Shown: positions 10,030-22,525 of the stretch, piece by piece
Numbering within the stretch: the stretch's first letter is position 1
Layout of the letters: the number at the start of each line of letters is the position of its first letter
From: Tistlia consotensis USBA 355
Lineage (GTDB): Bacteria; Pseudomonadota; Alphaproteobacteria; Kiloniellales; DSM-21159
NCBI RefSeq assembly: GCF_900177295.1
Contig: NZ_FWZX01000001.1
Coordinates: forward strand, 728,953 to 792,952
Direction of reading: 5' to 3'
Length of the DNA stretch: 64,000 nucleotides
Notes under the pieces: model-generated
Seen by the model: only the letters and a program-made list of their open reading frames with translations
Database searches by the model: none
Told to the model about the DNA's origin: nothing
Made by a program: the position numbers and the translations under genes

Positions 10030-11046
10030 ATGGACGCAGGCTTGTTGACCCCAGAGCCCATAGACCGGGACAGCCGCGATTCGCGGCGGCACGACGCGAG
10101 CGAGCGGCGCGGCCCGGCCCAGGTCCGCCCGGCCCAGGCCCGCCCCGTCGAGGCGCGGCCGGTCGGGACGCGACCGGCCGAGGCGAAGCCGGCCCAGCAC
10201 CGGCGCGCCTCGACCCGCCAGGTCGCCGCGGTCGAGGAGGCCTGCCGCCTGCTCGACGACCCCGAGAGCGAGCGGCTGACCCTGGCCGAGCTGGCCGAGC
10301 GCGTCGCGCTCAGCCCCTGGCACCTGCAGCGGCTGTTCAAGAAGCTGCTCGGCGTCAGCCCGCGCGAGTACGCCGAGGCGCGGCGCAGCGCGCGCTTCCG
10401 GGCCGAGCTGCGCGAGCACGGCCGGGTCGCCGAGGCGACCTACGGTGCCGGCTACGGCTCCTCCTCGCGGGTCTACGAGGACTGCGCCCGGCGCCTCGGC
10501 ATGACGCCGGCGACCTACGCCAAGGGCGGCAACGGCGCGCGCATCGTCTATGCCGTGACGCCCTCGCCGCTCGGCCGGCTGCTGGTCGCGGCGACCGCCA
10601 AGGGGCTCTGCTTCCTGGCGCTCGGCGAGGACGAGCGGCGGCTGGTCGCCGAGCTGAAGGCGGAGTTCCCCTCGGCCGCCTCGATCGAGCACGACGAGCT
10701 GTCGATCAAGCCGTCGGTCGAGGCGGTGCTGGCCTTCATCGCCGGCGAGACGCCGCACCTAGACCTGCCGCTCGACGTCCGGGCCACCGCCTTCCAGCGC
10801 CGGGTCTGGAACGAGCTGGTCGCGATTCCCTACGGCGAGACCATGACCTACGCCGAGCTGGCCGAGCGCCTGGGCCTGCCGAAGGGCCAGCGGGCGGTGG
10901 CACGGGCCTGTGCCACCAACCCGGTCAGCCTGGTCATCCCCTGTCATCGCGTGCTGCGCGACGACGGCGCGCTCGGGGGCTTCCGATGGGGTATCGACCG
11001 CAAGGCCGGCATGCTGACCACCGAGGCCAAGGGCACCAAGGCCTAG
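10030..11046 (+). CDS. Ada-like AraC regulator / methylated-DNA-protein cysteine methyltransferase lacking the AdaA domain
   Basis: A 338-residue protein. Residues about 1-70 are a low-complexity, Pro/Ala/Arg-rich segment built on a repeated R-P-A/V-x-A pattern. An AraC-type HTH follows (TLAELAERVALSPWHLQRLFKK, about 85-170), then the O6-methylguanine methyltransferase domain with the acceptor PCHRV near residue 303. The zinc-binding N-terminal AdaA domain that repairs phosphotriesters and serves as Ada's methylation switch is missing, so the activation mechanism must differ or be lost. I prefer ATG 10030 over an upstream in-frame ATG at 9928. A strong terminator follows the stop. Confidence 0.85.
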   Translation: MDAGLLTPEPIDRDSRDSRRHDASERRGPAQVRPAQARPVEARPVGTRPAEAKPAQHRRASTRQVAAVEEACRLLDDPESERLTLAELAERVALSPWHLQRLFKKLLGVSPREYAEARRSARFRAELREHGRVAEATYGAGYGSSSRVYEDCARRLGMTPATYAKGGNGARIVYAVTPSPLGRLLVAATAKGLCFLALGEDERRLVAELKAEFPSAASIEHDELSIKPSVEAVLAFIAGETPHLDLPLDVRATAFQRRVWNELVAIPYGETMTYAELAERLGLPKGQRAVARACATNPVSLVIPCHRVLRDDGALGGFRWGIDRKAGMLTTEAKGTKA

Positions 11047-11073
11047 CCGCCGACCCCGACGTCCGGTGACTGG

Positions 11074-11106
11074 AAAGGGCCTCACCCCGCCGGGTGAGGC
11101 CCCTTT
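11074..11106. terminator. Bidirectional rho-independent terminator
   Basis: The arms AAAGGGCCTCACCC (11074-11087) and GGGTGAGGCCCCTTT (11092-11106) pair over 14 bp with one bulged C and a CGCC loop. The outer AAA/TTT ends give a U-tract in both directions. It sits between the convergent ada-like gene and the DUF1062 gene and can serve both. Confidence 0.85.
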
Positions 11107-11113
11107 CGATTCG

Positions 11114-11746
11114 TCACGCCGCCCCGGCGGCGGCCCGCGCGATCTCGGCGCCGTCCGGCTCGGCGGCGAGATCCAGCGTCACGCCCTGGCGGTCGCGCAG
11201 GGGCCGCCGGAGGCCCCGCTTCCCGGCCGGCTCCAGCAGCAGGCGGCCCGCGTCGTGCAGCGCGGCGACGCGTCCGCGCGGGACCCCGAGACCCTCGGCC
11301 AGGAGCCGGTCGAGACGCAGGCCGAGCGGCAGCGGAGCGACCAGCTCGATCGCCAGGATCGCGGCGCTCGCCGCGACGCCGGACCTCGGCCTCCTGGTGA
11401 TCGCCACCTCGGAGCACAGCTCGACCCGCTCCGCCCGGCGCCGCAGGCCGTCGAGGTCGAAGGCGACGGCGCGCGCTTCGGCCGGGTCGTTCGCCGTCAG
11501 CGCCCGGAGCAGCCCGGGGTCGAGGCTGGCGACCGGCCGGCGCTCCAGTACCGGGCGGTTCCAGCTCTTCTGGCAGCGGGTGCAGCGGTAGACCAGCCAG
11601 GCGTCGACGCGCCGGCCGTTCGCGTTGATCCTGAACCTGCCGCTGCTTCGGAACGCCGTGACCTCGCCGCAGCGGCTGCAGGGCAGCCAGGGCTGCGGGG
11701 CGATCAGCGGCACGATGGTCCAGAGGACCGACAGCCTGTCGGACAC
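11114..11746 (-). CDS. DUF1062 domain protein with zinc ribbon
   Basis: A 210-residue soluble protein that I recognise as the DUF1062 family. It has a putative zinc ribbon made of CSRC (near residue 23) and CTRC (near 54), the family phrase FRINANGRRVDAWLVYRC between them, and a basic C-terminal part with a segment (LRLDRLLAEGLGV, near 145) reminiscent of S4-like RNA-binding helices. The start is GTG at 11746, preceded by a strong GGGGAGGAG site. Function is unknown; nucleic-acid binding is only a guess from the ribbon and charge. Confidence 0.75.
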   Translation of the reverse strand: MSDRLSVLWTIVPLIAPQPWLPCSRCGEVTAFRSSGRFRINANGRRVDAWLVYRCTRCQKSWNRPVLERRPVASLDPGLLRALTANDPAEARAVAFDLDGLRRRAERVELCSEVAITRRPRSGVAASAAILAIELVAPLPLGLRLDRLLAEGLGVPRGRVAALHDAGRLLLEPAGKRGLRRPLRDRQGVTLDLAAEPDGAEIARAAAGAA

Positions 11747-12094
11747 GCCGAGCTTCTCCTCCCCAGGGGAGGTCCGTCAGGACGGCGTGTCGAAGCCCCT
11801 CGATCGGAGGCACGGCGTGGCGGGAAGAAGGAAGGCGATCCGGGGAATGCGCGCGCCGGGAACAGGCGCGGTCGGGCGTCGATCCAGCCAGGCCGGTCTC
11901 GACGCGCCACCCCGGCGGACGCAACTGCGCCTTGCCCGGCGGCGCGAGCGCGCGGCCGGGCGGAACGGGTGGACTGACGAGACCGGCTAGTACGAAGGCA
12001 AGGTGCAGGCGCCCGCGGCGGATGAAGACGGCAGCGGTTCTAGCAGAAAGCGACCGGAGAGCGAAGGTCCTGAGCGCGCTGTCTCGGCGCGGCT

Positions 12095-12150
12095 CCCTCT
12101 CCGCTCCCCTCGGGGAGGGGAGAGGGTTGGGGTGAGGTGAGGTGAGGGGG
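12095..12150. repeat. Dispersed palindromic repeat, family A copy 1, with GGTGA run
   Basis: The arms 12095-12109 (CCCTCTCCGCTCCCC) and 12112-12126 (GGGGAGGGGAGAGGG) pair over 15 bp with one mismatch and a 2-base gap. It continues into three tandem GGTGA units and the ending GGTGAGGGGG, which recurs beside the copy at 52.8 kb. Confidence 0.75.
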
Positions 12151-12203
12151 CTACCCTTGCCCGACGCCTCGGCAACCGAAAGGTCGCCCCCCACCTCTCC
12201 CTG

Positions 12204-12231
12204 CCCTCTCCGCCCCCAAGGGCGGAGAGGG
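12204..12231. repeat. Dispersed palindromic repeat, family A copy 2
   Basis: A perfect 12-bp stem CCCTCTCCGCCC / GGGCGGAGAGGG with the loop CCAA. It shares the CCCTCTCC/GGAGAGGG ends of copies 1 and 3. It lies 30 bases after the gcvP stop in the direction of gcvP transcription and may act as its 3' stem-loop. Confidence 0.7.
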
Positions 12232-12260
12232 AACGCCAGGAAACGACCTCGGCCCGCGCC

Positions 12261-15176
<2,916 letters not shown>

Positions 15177-15241
15177 GACCACGTTCTCTCTCTTGCGCTT
15201 CGTTTACGCTGCCCGGAGGGGCCCGGGGCGACGCCCCGGCG

Positions 15242-15619
15242 TCAGCCGAGACCCTCGACGAAGGCCTTGTAGGCCGCCTCGTCCATCAGCCCGGACAGCT
15301 CGCCCGGGTCGCTGAGCGTCATCTTGAAGAACCAGCCGCCGCTCTCCGGCTCGGCGTTGACCTTGGCCGGCTCGTCGACCAGCGCCTCGTTGACCGCGGT
15401 GACCTCGCCGGAGACGCCGGCATAGACCTCGCTGGCCGCCTTGACCGATTCGACGACCGCCGCCTGGTCGCCCTTGGCCAGGCTGCTGCCGACCTCGGGC
15501 AGCTCGACGAAGACCACGTCGCCGAGCTGCTCCTGGGCGTACTGGGTGATGCCGACCGTGGCCTCGCCGCCCTCGACCTTCAGCCACTCGTGCTCGTCGG
15601 TGAAATAGAGATCCGCCAC
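15242..15619 (-). CDS. gcvH: Glycine cleavage system H protein
   Basis: A 125-residue lipoyl carrier protein of normal length. The lipoylated lysine is in [12 protein letters not shown] (near residue 63). It starts at GTG 15619 with GGAGG about 10 nt upstream; the frame stays open further 5' but that part overlaps gcvT in another frame. It shuttles the aminomethyl intermediate between GcvP and GcvT. It lies between gcvT (38 nt upstream) and gcvP. Confidence 0.96.
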   Translation of the reverse strand: MADLYFTDEHEWLKVEGGEATVGITQYAQEQLGDVVFVELPEVGSSLAKGDQAAVVESVKAASEVYAGVSGEVTAVNEALVDEPAKVNAEPESGGWFFKMTLSDPGELSGLMDEAAYKAFVEGLG

Positions 15620-15657
15620 GCTTCTCGCCTCCGCTGTTCGCTTGGTTCGGGATGTCC

Positions 15658-16773
15658 TCAGGATCGCTTGTAGCCGTGCTTGACGAAGGGCATCGCCGCG
15701 ACGGTCAGCGCCGTCGGCTTGCCGCGCAGCTCGGCGGTCAGCGCGACGCCGGGATCGGCCAGGGCCGCCTCGACGTAGCCCATGGCGACCGGCCGGCCGA
15801 GGCTCGGCGCGAAGCCGCCGCTGGTGATGCGCCCGACCTTGTGGCCGGTGCCGTCGGCCAGCTCCAGGCCCTCGCGCAGCGGCGCCCGGCCCTCCGGCAG
15901 CAGGCCGATGCGCTTGCGGGCCGGGCCCTCGGCGAGCTGGCGCCGGATGATCTCGGCGCCGGGAAAGCCGCCCTCGGCGCGGCGCCGCTTGCCGATCGCC
16001 CAGGCGAGGCCGGCCTCGATCGGCGTCGTCGTCTCGTCGAGGTCGTGGCCGTAGAGGCAGAGCCCGGCCTCCAGGCGCAGCGAATCGCGGGCGCCCAGGC
16101 CGGCGGGCGCGACCTCCGGCTCGCCGAGCAGGCGCTCGGCGAAGGCCGCGGCCGAGTCGGCCGGCAGCGAGATCTCGAAGCCGTCCTCGCCGGTGTAGCC
16201 GGAGCGCGAGACCCGCGCCGGCAGGCCGGCGAGCTCGAGCTCGCGCGAATCCATGAAGCGCAGCCCGGCGACCTCCGGCGCGAGGCGCGCCAGCACGGCC
16301 GCCGCCCTGGGGCCCTGCAGGGCGAGCAGGGCGCGGTCCTCGAGCAGCGCGCAGCGGGTGCCGGCCGGCAGGGCCGCCTCGAGGCGGGCGACGTCGGCGG
16401 CCTTGCAGGCGGCGTTGACCACCAGGAACAGGTGGTCGCCGGCATTGCTGGTCATGAAGTCGTCGAGGATGCCGCCGGCCGCGTTGGTGAAGAAGGAGTA
16501 GCGGGTCCGGCCCTCGGGCAGCCCCTGCGCGTCGAGTGGCGCCAGGCCCTCCAGCGCCGCGGCGGCGCCGGGCCCTTCGAGGCGCACCTGGCCCATGTGC
16601 GAGACGTCGAACAGCGCCGCCTGCTCGCGGCACTGCAGGTGCTCCTTCAGGATGCCGGCCGGATACTGGACCGGCATCTCGTAGCCCGCGAAGGGCACGA
16701 GGCGGGCGCCGAGGGCCCGGTGAAGCTCGTAGAGGGGGGTGCGTCGAAGGTCGTCTTCTGGGGTGCCGTTCAA
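15658..16773 (-). CDS. gcvT: Glycine cleavage system T protein (aminomethyltransferase)
   Basis: A 371-residue tetrahydrofolate-dependent aminomethyltransferase; the N-terminal [13 protein letters not shown] and the [10 protein letters not shown] motif are diagnostic. The likely start is TTG at 16773 with GGAAAG about 8 nt upstream. The in-frame ATG at 16848 lies inside the second glycine aptamer and would add a nonconserved tail, and no in-frame GTG lies between. It is the first gene of the gcv operon and sits about 60 nt downstream of the tandem glycine riboswitch. Confidence 0.93.
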   Translation of the reverse strand: MNGTPEDDLRRTPLYELHRALGARLVPFAGYEMPVQYPAGILKEHLQCREQAALFDVSHMGQVRLEGPGAAAALEGLAPLDAQGLPEGRTRYSFFTNAAGGILDDFMTSNAGDHLFLVVNAACKAADVARLEAALPAGTRCALLEDRALLALQGPRAAAVLARLAPEVAGLRFMDSRELELAGLPARVSRSGYTGEDGFEISLPADSAAAFAERLLGEPEVAPAGLGARDSLRLEAGLCLYGHDLDETTTPIEAGLAWAIGKRRRAEGGFPGAEIIRRQLAEGPARKRIGLLPEGRAPLREGLELADGTGHKVGRITSGGFAPSLGRPVAMGYVEAALADPGVALTAELRGKPTALTVAAMPFVKHGYKRS

Positions 16774-16834
16774 GGGTCGCTTTCCAACAGAGATGGACGG
16801 CGCAGCACCTCGCCGAACCGCGAGCTGCGACGCG

Positions 16835-17100
16835 CCCCCTCTGTCCACGACCCTGAGAGATTTCCCGCCGCCGAACCCAAAGCCGTAACAAAAACGGGTT
16901 CGCGGGGTGCTGGACCCCGCGGGCGAACGGATTACCCCCTTCGGTGAGACCGCGTGCAGGATCTGCGCGCGGCCCGCTCTCCAGAGGCGTCCAACCTACG
17001 GTCGCGGTCCTTTTGCCTGAGAGTTTCCGGGGCGGTTGCTCCTTCGGCCCCGGGCCCGGGGTCTCCCCCTGCCCGGCGTCTCCCGCGCACGACTCTGGAC
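16835..17100 (-). promoter_or_regulatory. Tandem glycine riboswitch (gcvT leader)
   Basis: Read on the minus strand, aptamer I contains CCGAAGGAGCAACCG (complement of 17033-17047) and CTCTCAGGCAAAAGGACC (complement of 17006-17023), then CTCTGGAGAG (16977-16986). Aptamer II has CCGAAGGGGGTAATCCG (16928-16944), ATCTCTCAGGG (16851-16861) and GTGGACAGAGGGG (about 16836-16848). This is the two-aptamer arrangement known for gcvT leaders. It lies directly upstream of gcvT and is expected to switch the gcv genes on when glycine is abundant. Confidence 0.93.
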
Positions 17101-17109
17101 GCGCCGCGG

Positions 17110-17137
17110 AGGGTAAAGGAGTTCGGACTTTTGTCAA
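17110..17137 (-). promoter_or_regulatory. Sigma-70-type promoter of the gcv riboswitch/operon
   Basis: A perfect -35 TTGACA (complement of 17132-17137) is followed after 16 bases by TACCCT (complement of 17110-17115). Transcription would start near 17103, exactly where the riboswitch begins. The -35 overlaps that of the divergent recQ promoter. Confidence 0.7.
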
Positions 17138-17160
17138 TCGACGACGCTTCCTGCTACAGA
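17131..17160 (+). promoter_or_regulatory. Candidate recQ promoter, overlapping the gcv promoter
   Basis: TTGTCA (17131-17136), an 18-base spacer and TACAGA (17155-17160) on the plus strand. Its -35 shares six of its bases with the gcv -35, since TTGTCAA reads TTGACAA on the other strand. recQ starts about 90 nt downstream. Confidence 0.45.
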
Positions 17161-17256
17161 ACCGCCAAGCCGCGCGACGCCGCCGCGGGACACCGGAAGG
17201 CCCCGGCGGGCAACCTCTGGGCAAGCGGCGACGAATCCCCTACCGCTGGACCCGCG

Positions 17257-19152
<1,896 letters not shown>

Positions 19153-19190
19153 GGCCCGCCGCTCACCGGCGCCGGCTCACTGGTTCCGGT

Positions 19191-19823
19191 TCACTGGTTC
19201 TGGCGGTTGTAGTCCAGCTCGGCGTGGTTGAGCTCGATGCCGACGTAGATCCGGTAGTTGCTGCCGTCCTCGCCCGGCTTCAGGGAGATCTGCGGGGCGA
19301 TCTCGTCGGTCAGGGCGACCCGGTTGTTGTTGCCCTCGAAGGTCGCGTTCACGTCGAAGGCCTGGCGGCTCAGGATCTTCGGCTGGTCGGCGTTGGTCGC
19401 GACCGCGACGAAGTAGCTGAAGCCGGCGGCGTTGCTGTCCTGGCCCGCCTGCAGGCGGCGCAGCGCCGGCCCGCGCTCGATCTCGAAGGTGATCAGCAGG
19501 TCGCCTTCCAGGCGGGTGTCGTCGTCGTGGTACTCGCAGCTCGACTTGACGTCGCGCAGCCGGGCCTTGAAGACGACGTCGGTCAGGTCGCGGCCGGACC
19601 CGTCGAAGCGGGTCAGGTGATCGGTCTCGCTCGGCCGCGCGACCGTCGGGCAGGGCGGCGGCGGCCCGTCCTTCTGGAACAGCGAGCAGGCGCCCGGCAG
19701 CAGCAGCAAGGCGGCCAGCAGGGCGCCGCGCCCGATCGTCGCGCCGAGCCGTCGGGCAGCCCCGGGCCGCCTGCGAGGGCCGCCGACGGCCATGCCGGCG
19801 CGTTCCGCTCCTGCCTGAGCCAT
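19191..19823 (-). CDS. Predicted lipoprotein, unrecognised family
   Basis: A 210-residue protein with an Arg-rich N-region, a hydrophobic stretch and a lipobox LPGAC (Cys near residue 46), so it is probably a lipid-anchored envelope protein. The mature part begins with a short Pro-rich linker (KDGPPPPCP), contains two further Cys (PPC and SSCEY), and then a beta-rich domain of about 130 residues. I do not recognise a named function. The n-region before the lipobox is unusually long, so the true start could be the second Met (residue 11). It is convergent with recQ, 38 nt apart. Confidence 0.75.
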   Translation of the reverse strand: MAQAGAERAGMAVGGPRRRPGAARRLGATIGRGALLAALLLLPGACSLFQKDGPPPPCPTVARPSETDHLTRFDGSGRDLTDVVFKARLRDVKSSCEYHDDDTRLEGDLLITFEIERGPALRRLQAGQDSNAAGFSYFVAVATNADQPKILSRQAFDVNATFEGNNNRVALTDEIAPQISLKPGEDGSNYRIYVGIELNHAELDYNRQNQ

Positions 19824-19985
19824 CTCTCAATTTCCCTTTGCGGCTGACTATATTAGGGTGCGGCGCAGCAGTCGGCGCCGGCGCGGCACTCTAGGAGAGG
19901 CCCGGCGGAGCCACAAGACCGCAACCGCCGCAGCCCCGGAGAGCGGTTTTCCAGGGGTGGCGCGGCTCACAGGGCGAGGACCGAG
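19824..19985. promoter_or_regulatory. Divergent promoter region lipoprotein / ispH
   Basis: The 162-base gap holds an AT-rich core CTATATTAG at 19848-19856. It reads TATATT on the plus strand and TAATAT on the minus strand, either of which could be a -10 element. I cannot find a convincing -35 on either strand, so assignment to one gene is open. Confidence 0.4.
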
Positions 19986-20945
19986 ATGACAGGCGAGAAG
20001 ATGACGATCGTCCTGGCGAACCCGCGAGGCTTCTGCGCCGGCGTGGTGCGCGCGATCGACATCGTCGAGCGGGCGCTCAAGAAGTTCGGCCCGCCGGTCT
20101 ATGTCCGGCACGAGATCGTGCACAACCGCTACGTCGTCGAGTCGCTGGAGCAGCAGGGCGCGATCTTCGTCGACGAGCTCAGCGAGGTGCCCGACGGCTA
20201 CCCGGTCATCTTCTCGGCGCACGGCGTGCCGAAGTCGGTGCCGGCCGAGGCCGAGACGCGCAAGATGCTCTACGTCGACGCGACCTGCCCGCTGGTCAGC
20301 AAGGTCCACCGCGAGGCCGAGCGCCACTACAAGGACGGCCTGCAGATCGTCATGATCGGCCACCGCGGCCATCCCGAGGTGATCGGCACCCTGGGCCAGC
20401 TGCCCGAGGGATCGATCCTGCTGGTCGAGGGCGAGGAGGAGGTCGAGCACCTCAAGGTGCGCGACCCCGAGCGCCTGGCCTACGTCACCCAGACGACGCT
20501 GTCGGTCGACGAGACCGCGGGCGTCGTCGACGCCCTGCAGCGGCGCTTTCCCAAGATCCGCACGCCGCGCAAGGAGGACATCTGCTACGCCACGACCAAC
20601 CGCCAGCAGGCGGTCAAGGACATCGCCCAGAGCTGCGAGGCCCTGCTGGTCGTCGGCGCGCCGAACTCCTCGAACTCGCGGCGCCTGGTCGAGGTCGCCC
20701 AGAAGCTCGGCTGCCCCTTCGCGGCGCTGGTGCAGCGCGCCACGGAGATCCCCTGGGCGCAGCTGGAGGGCAAGACCCGGATCGGCCTGACCGCCGGCGC
20801 CTCGGCGCCGGAGGTGCTGGTCCAGGAGGTCATCGAGGCCTTCCGCCAGCGCTTCGACGTCGCCATCGAGTATGCGACGACGCCCGACGAGAACGTGACC
20901 TTCAAGCTGCCGCGCGTCGTCGCCGACGTCACCGCCGCGGCGTGA
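19986..20945 (+). CDS. ispH: 4-Hydroxy-3-methylbut-2-enyl diphosphate reductase
   Basis: A 319-residue iron-sulfur enzyme of the last step of the MEP isoprenoid pathway, giving IPP and DMAPP. The three cluster cysteines are visible in NPRGFCAGV (near residue 18), DATCPLV (near 102) and [11 protein letters not shown] (near 200); SSNSRRL and the conserved His residues are also present. It feeds isoprenoid products including the hopanoids and the farnesyl chain used by CtaB. The start is ATG 19986; ATG 20001 is an alternative. It is followed by thrB and rnhA on the same strand. Confidence 0.96.
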   Translation: MTGEKMTIVLANPRGFCAGVVRAIDIVERALKKFGPPVYVRHEIVHNRYVVESLEQQGAIFVDELSEVPDGYPVIFSAHGVPKSVPAEAETRKMLYVDATCPLVSKVHREAERHYKDGLQIVMIGHRGHPEVIGTLGQLPEGSILLVEGEEEVEHLKVRDPERLAYVTQTTLSVDETAGVVDALQRRFPKIRTPRKEDICYATTNRQQAVKDIAQSCEALLVVGAPNSSNSRRLVEVAQKLGCPFAALVQRATEIPWAQLEGKTRIGLTAGASAPEVLVQEVIEAFRQRFDVAIEYATTPDENVTFKLPRVVADVTAAA

Positions 20946-21099
20946 CCGCCGCGAGGACCGGCCGGGCGGCATCGGGCGCGACCGGCGGCGGCCGGCCCGC
21001 GATCCCCGACAGGCCGGACGACGGCGCGGGCGACCGGCGCCGCCCGGCCCCGCGCGCCGCGCTTTCTCGGGCGCGGCTTTTCCGCTAAGAGGCGGCGCC
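20946..21099. other. Gap between ispH and thrB
   Basis: 154 very GC-rich bases with no open frame of interest, no T-run hairpin and no recognisable promoter hexamers. thrB could be read through from ispH or from a promoter I cannot see. Confidence 0.4.
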
Positions 21100-22062
21100 A
21101 TGGCCGTCTACACCGAGGTTTCCGACGAAGAGCTGCGCGCCTTCCTGGGCGCCTACGACCTGGGCGAGGTGCTCACCTTCAAGGGCATCGCCGAGGGCGT
21201 CGAGAACTCCAACTTCCTGCTCGGCACCCGCTCCGGCAACTACGTGCTGACGCTCTACGAGAAGCGCGTGCACCGCGAGGACCTGCCGTTCTTCCTCGGC
21301 CTGATGGAGCATCTGGCGAGCCGCGGCATCGCCTGTCCGCTGCCGGTCAAGGCGCGCGACGGCGCCGTGCTGCACGACCTGCGCGGCCGGCCGGCGGCGG
21401 TCATCACCTTCCTGGAGGGCCTGTGGCCGCGCCGCGTCCATCCCTTCCACTGCCAGGAGCTCGGCGCCCAGCTGGCACGCCTGCACCTGGCCGGCGGCGA
21501 CTTCGCGCTGAAGCGTCCGAACGCCCTGTCGGTCGGCTCCTGGCGGCCGCTCTACGAGTCCTGCGACGGCCGCGCCGACCAGGTCTGCGAGGGCCTCGCC
21601 GCCGGCCTGGAGCGGGAGCTCGACCGGCTGGAGGCGGAGTGGCCGGCCGGCCTGCCCGAGGGCGTCATCCACGCCGACCTGTTCCCGGACAACGTCTTCT
21701 TCCGTGACGAGAAGCTGACCGGCCTGATCGACTTCTACTTCGCCTGCAACGACTGCTTCGCCTACGACCTGGCGATCTGCATGAACGCCTGGTGCTTCGA
21801 GCCCGACGGCGCCTTCAACGCGACCAAGGCGCGCCACCTGCTGAACAGCTACCGCGGCCAGCGCCCGGTCGGACCCGAGGAGCTGGCAGCCCTGCCGATC
21901 CTGGCGCGCGGCGCCGCCATGCGCTTCCTGCTGACCCGGCTCTACGACTGGCTGAACTGCCCGGCGGGCGCCCTGGTCACGCCGAAGGACCCGCTGGAGT
22001 ACTGGCACAAGCTGCGCTTCCACCAGGGGGTGCGCGGCCCGGGCGCCTACGGGCTGACGTGA
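21100..22062 (+). CDS. thrB: Homoserine kinase, APH-fold type
   Basis: A 320-residue homoserine kinase of the aminoglycoside-phosphotransferase fold, the kind used by alphaproteobacteria in place of the GHMP enzyme. The opening [16 protein letters not shown], the catalytic Brenner motif HADLFPDN (near residue 191) and the metal-binding IDFYFACND (near 209) are present. It makes O-phosphohomoserine, the substrate of ThrC encoded at 29.9-31.3 kb. It lies between ispH and rnhA, a conserved order in this group. Confidence 0.94.
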   Translation: MAVYTEVSDEELRAFLGAYDLGEVLTFKGIAEGVENSNFLLGTRSGNYVLTLYEKRVHREDLPFFLGLMEHLASRGIACPLPVKARDGAVLHDLRGRPAAVITFLEGLWPRRVHPFHCQELGAQLARLHLAGGDFALKRPNALSVGSWRPLYESCDGRADQVCEGLAAGLERELDRLEAEWPAGLPEGVIHADLFPDNVFFRDEKLTGLIDFYFACNDCFAYDLAICMNAWCFEPDGAFNATKARHLLNSYRGQRPVGPEELAALPILARGAAMRFLLTRLYDWLNCPAGALVTPKDPLEYWHKLRFHQGVRGPGAYGLT

Positions 22063-22072
22063 ACGGAGCGCT

Positions 22073-22504
22073 ATGACCGACAGTGTCGAGATCTTCACCG
22101 ACGGGGCCTGCAGCGGCAACCCGGGCCCCGGCGGCTGGGGCGCGGTCCTGCGCTACCGGGGCCGCGAGAAGGAGCTCAGCGGCGGCGAGCGGCAGACCAC
22201 CAACAACCGCATGGAGCTGATGGCGGCGATCGCGGCCCTGGAGGCGCTGAAGCGGCCGAGCCGGATCGAGCTCTGGACCGACAGCACCTACCTGCGCGAC
22301 GGCATCACCAAGTGGATCCACGCCTGGCGCAAGCGCGGCTGGAAGACCGCCGACAGGAAGCCGGTCAAGAACCAGGACCTCTGGGAGCGTCTGGACGCCG
22401 CGATCCGGCCGCACGAGATCGAGATCCACTGGGTCCGCGGCCATGCCGGCCACCCGGAGAACGAGCGCGCCGACCGTCTGGCCGTGGCCGCGATCCCGCG
22501 CTGA
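22073..22504 (+). CDS. rnhA: Ribonuclease HI
   Basis: A 143-residue RNase H type 1. All four acidic residues and the handle are visible: [14 protein letters not shown] (Asp near 9), NRMELMA (Glu near 49), LWTDSTY (Asp near 69) and [12 protein letters not shown] (His and Asp near 123-133). It degrades RNA in RNA-DNA hybrids. It begins 10 nt after thrB and is likely cotranscribed with it. Confidence 0.95.
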   Translation: MTDSVEIFTDGACSGNPGPGGWGAVLRYRGREKELSGGERQTTNNRMELMAAIAALEALKRPSRIELWTDSTYLRDGITKWIHAWRKRGWKTADRKPVKNQDLWERLDAAIRPHEIEIHWVRGHAGHPENERADRLAVAAIPR

Positions 22505-22525
22505 GCAGCCGGGTCGGGCCGCCCC

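Larger units (their letters stand above)
11747..12260. other. Intergenic region with palindromic repeats, no recognisable gene
   Basis: These 514 bases hold no frame with convincing codon pattern or family resemblance. The first 340 bases are featureless GC-rich sequence; the last 170 carry two copies of a CCCTCTCC/GGAGAGGG palindromic repeat and a short GGTGA tandem run. It separates the gcv operon from DUF1062, both on the minus strand, and may include the gcvP terminator and the DUF1062 promoter. Confidence 0.6.

Noticed and set aside
11704..11910. Minus-strand 68-codon frame upstream of DUF1062
   Set aside because: Pro/Arg/Ser-rich, no family resemblance, and it overlaps the DUF1062 start in another frame.
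16944..17256. Open frame extending recQ upstream into the gcv leader
   Set aside because: The region holds the glycine riboswitch and both promoters; the added residues are unconserved and RecQ begins normally at 17257.
19177..19200. Short direct duplication TCACTGGTTC at the end of the lipoprotein gene
   Set aside because: Two 10-base copies only; it merely offers a second stop and looks like local slippage.
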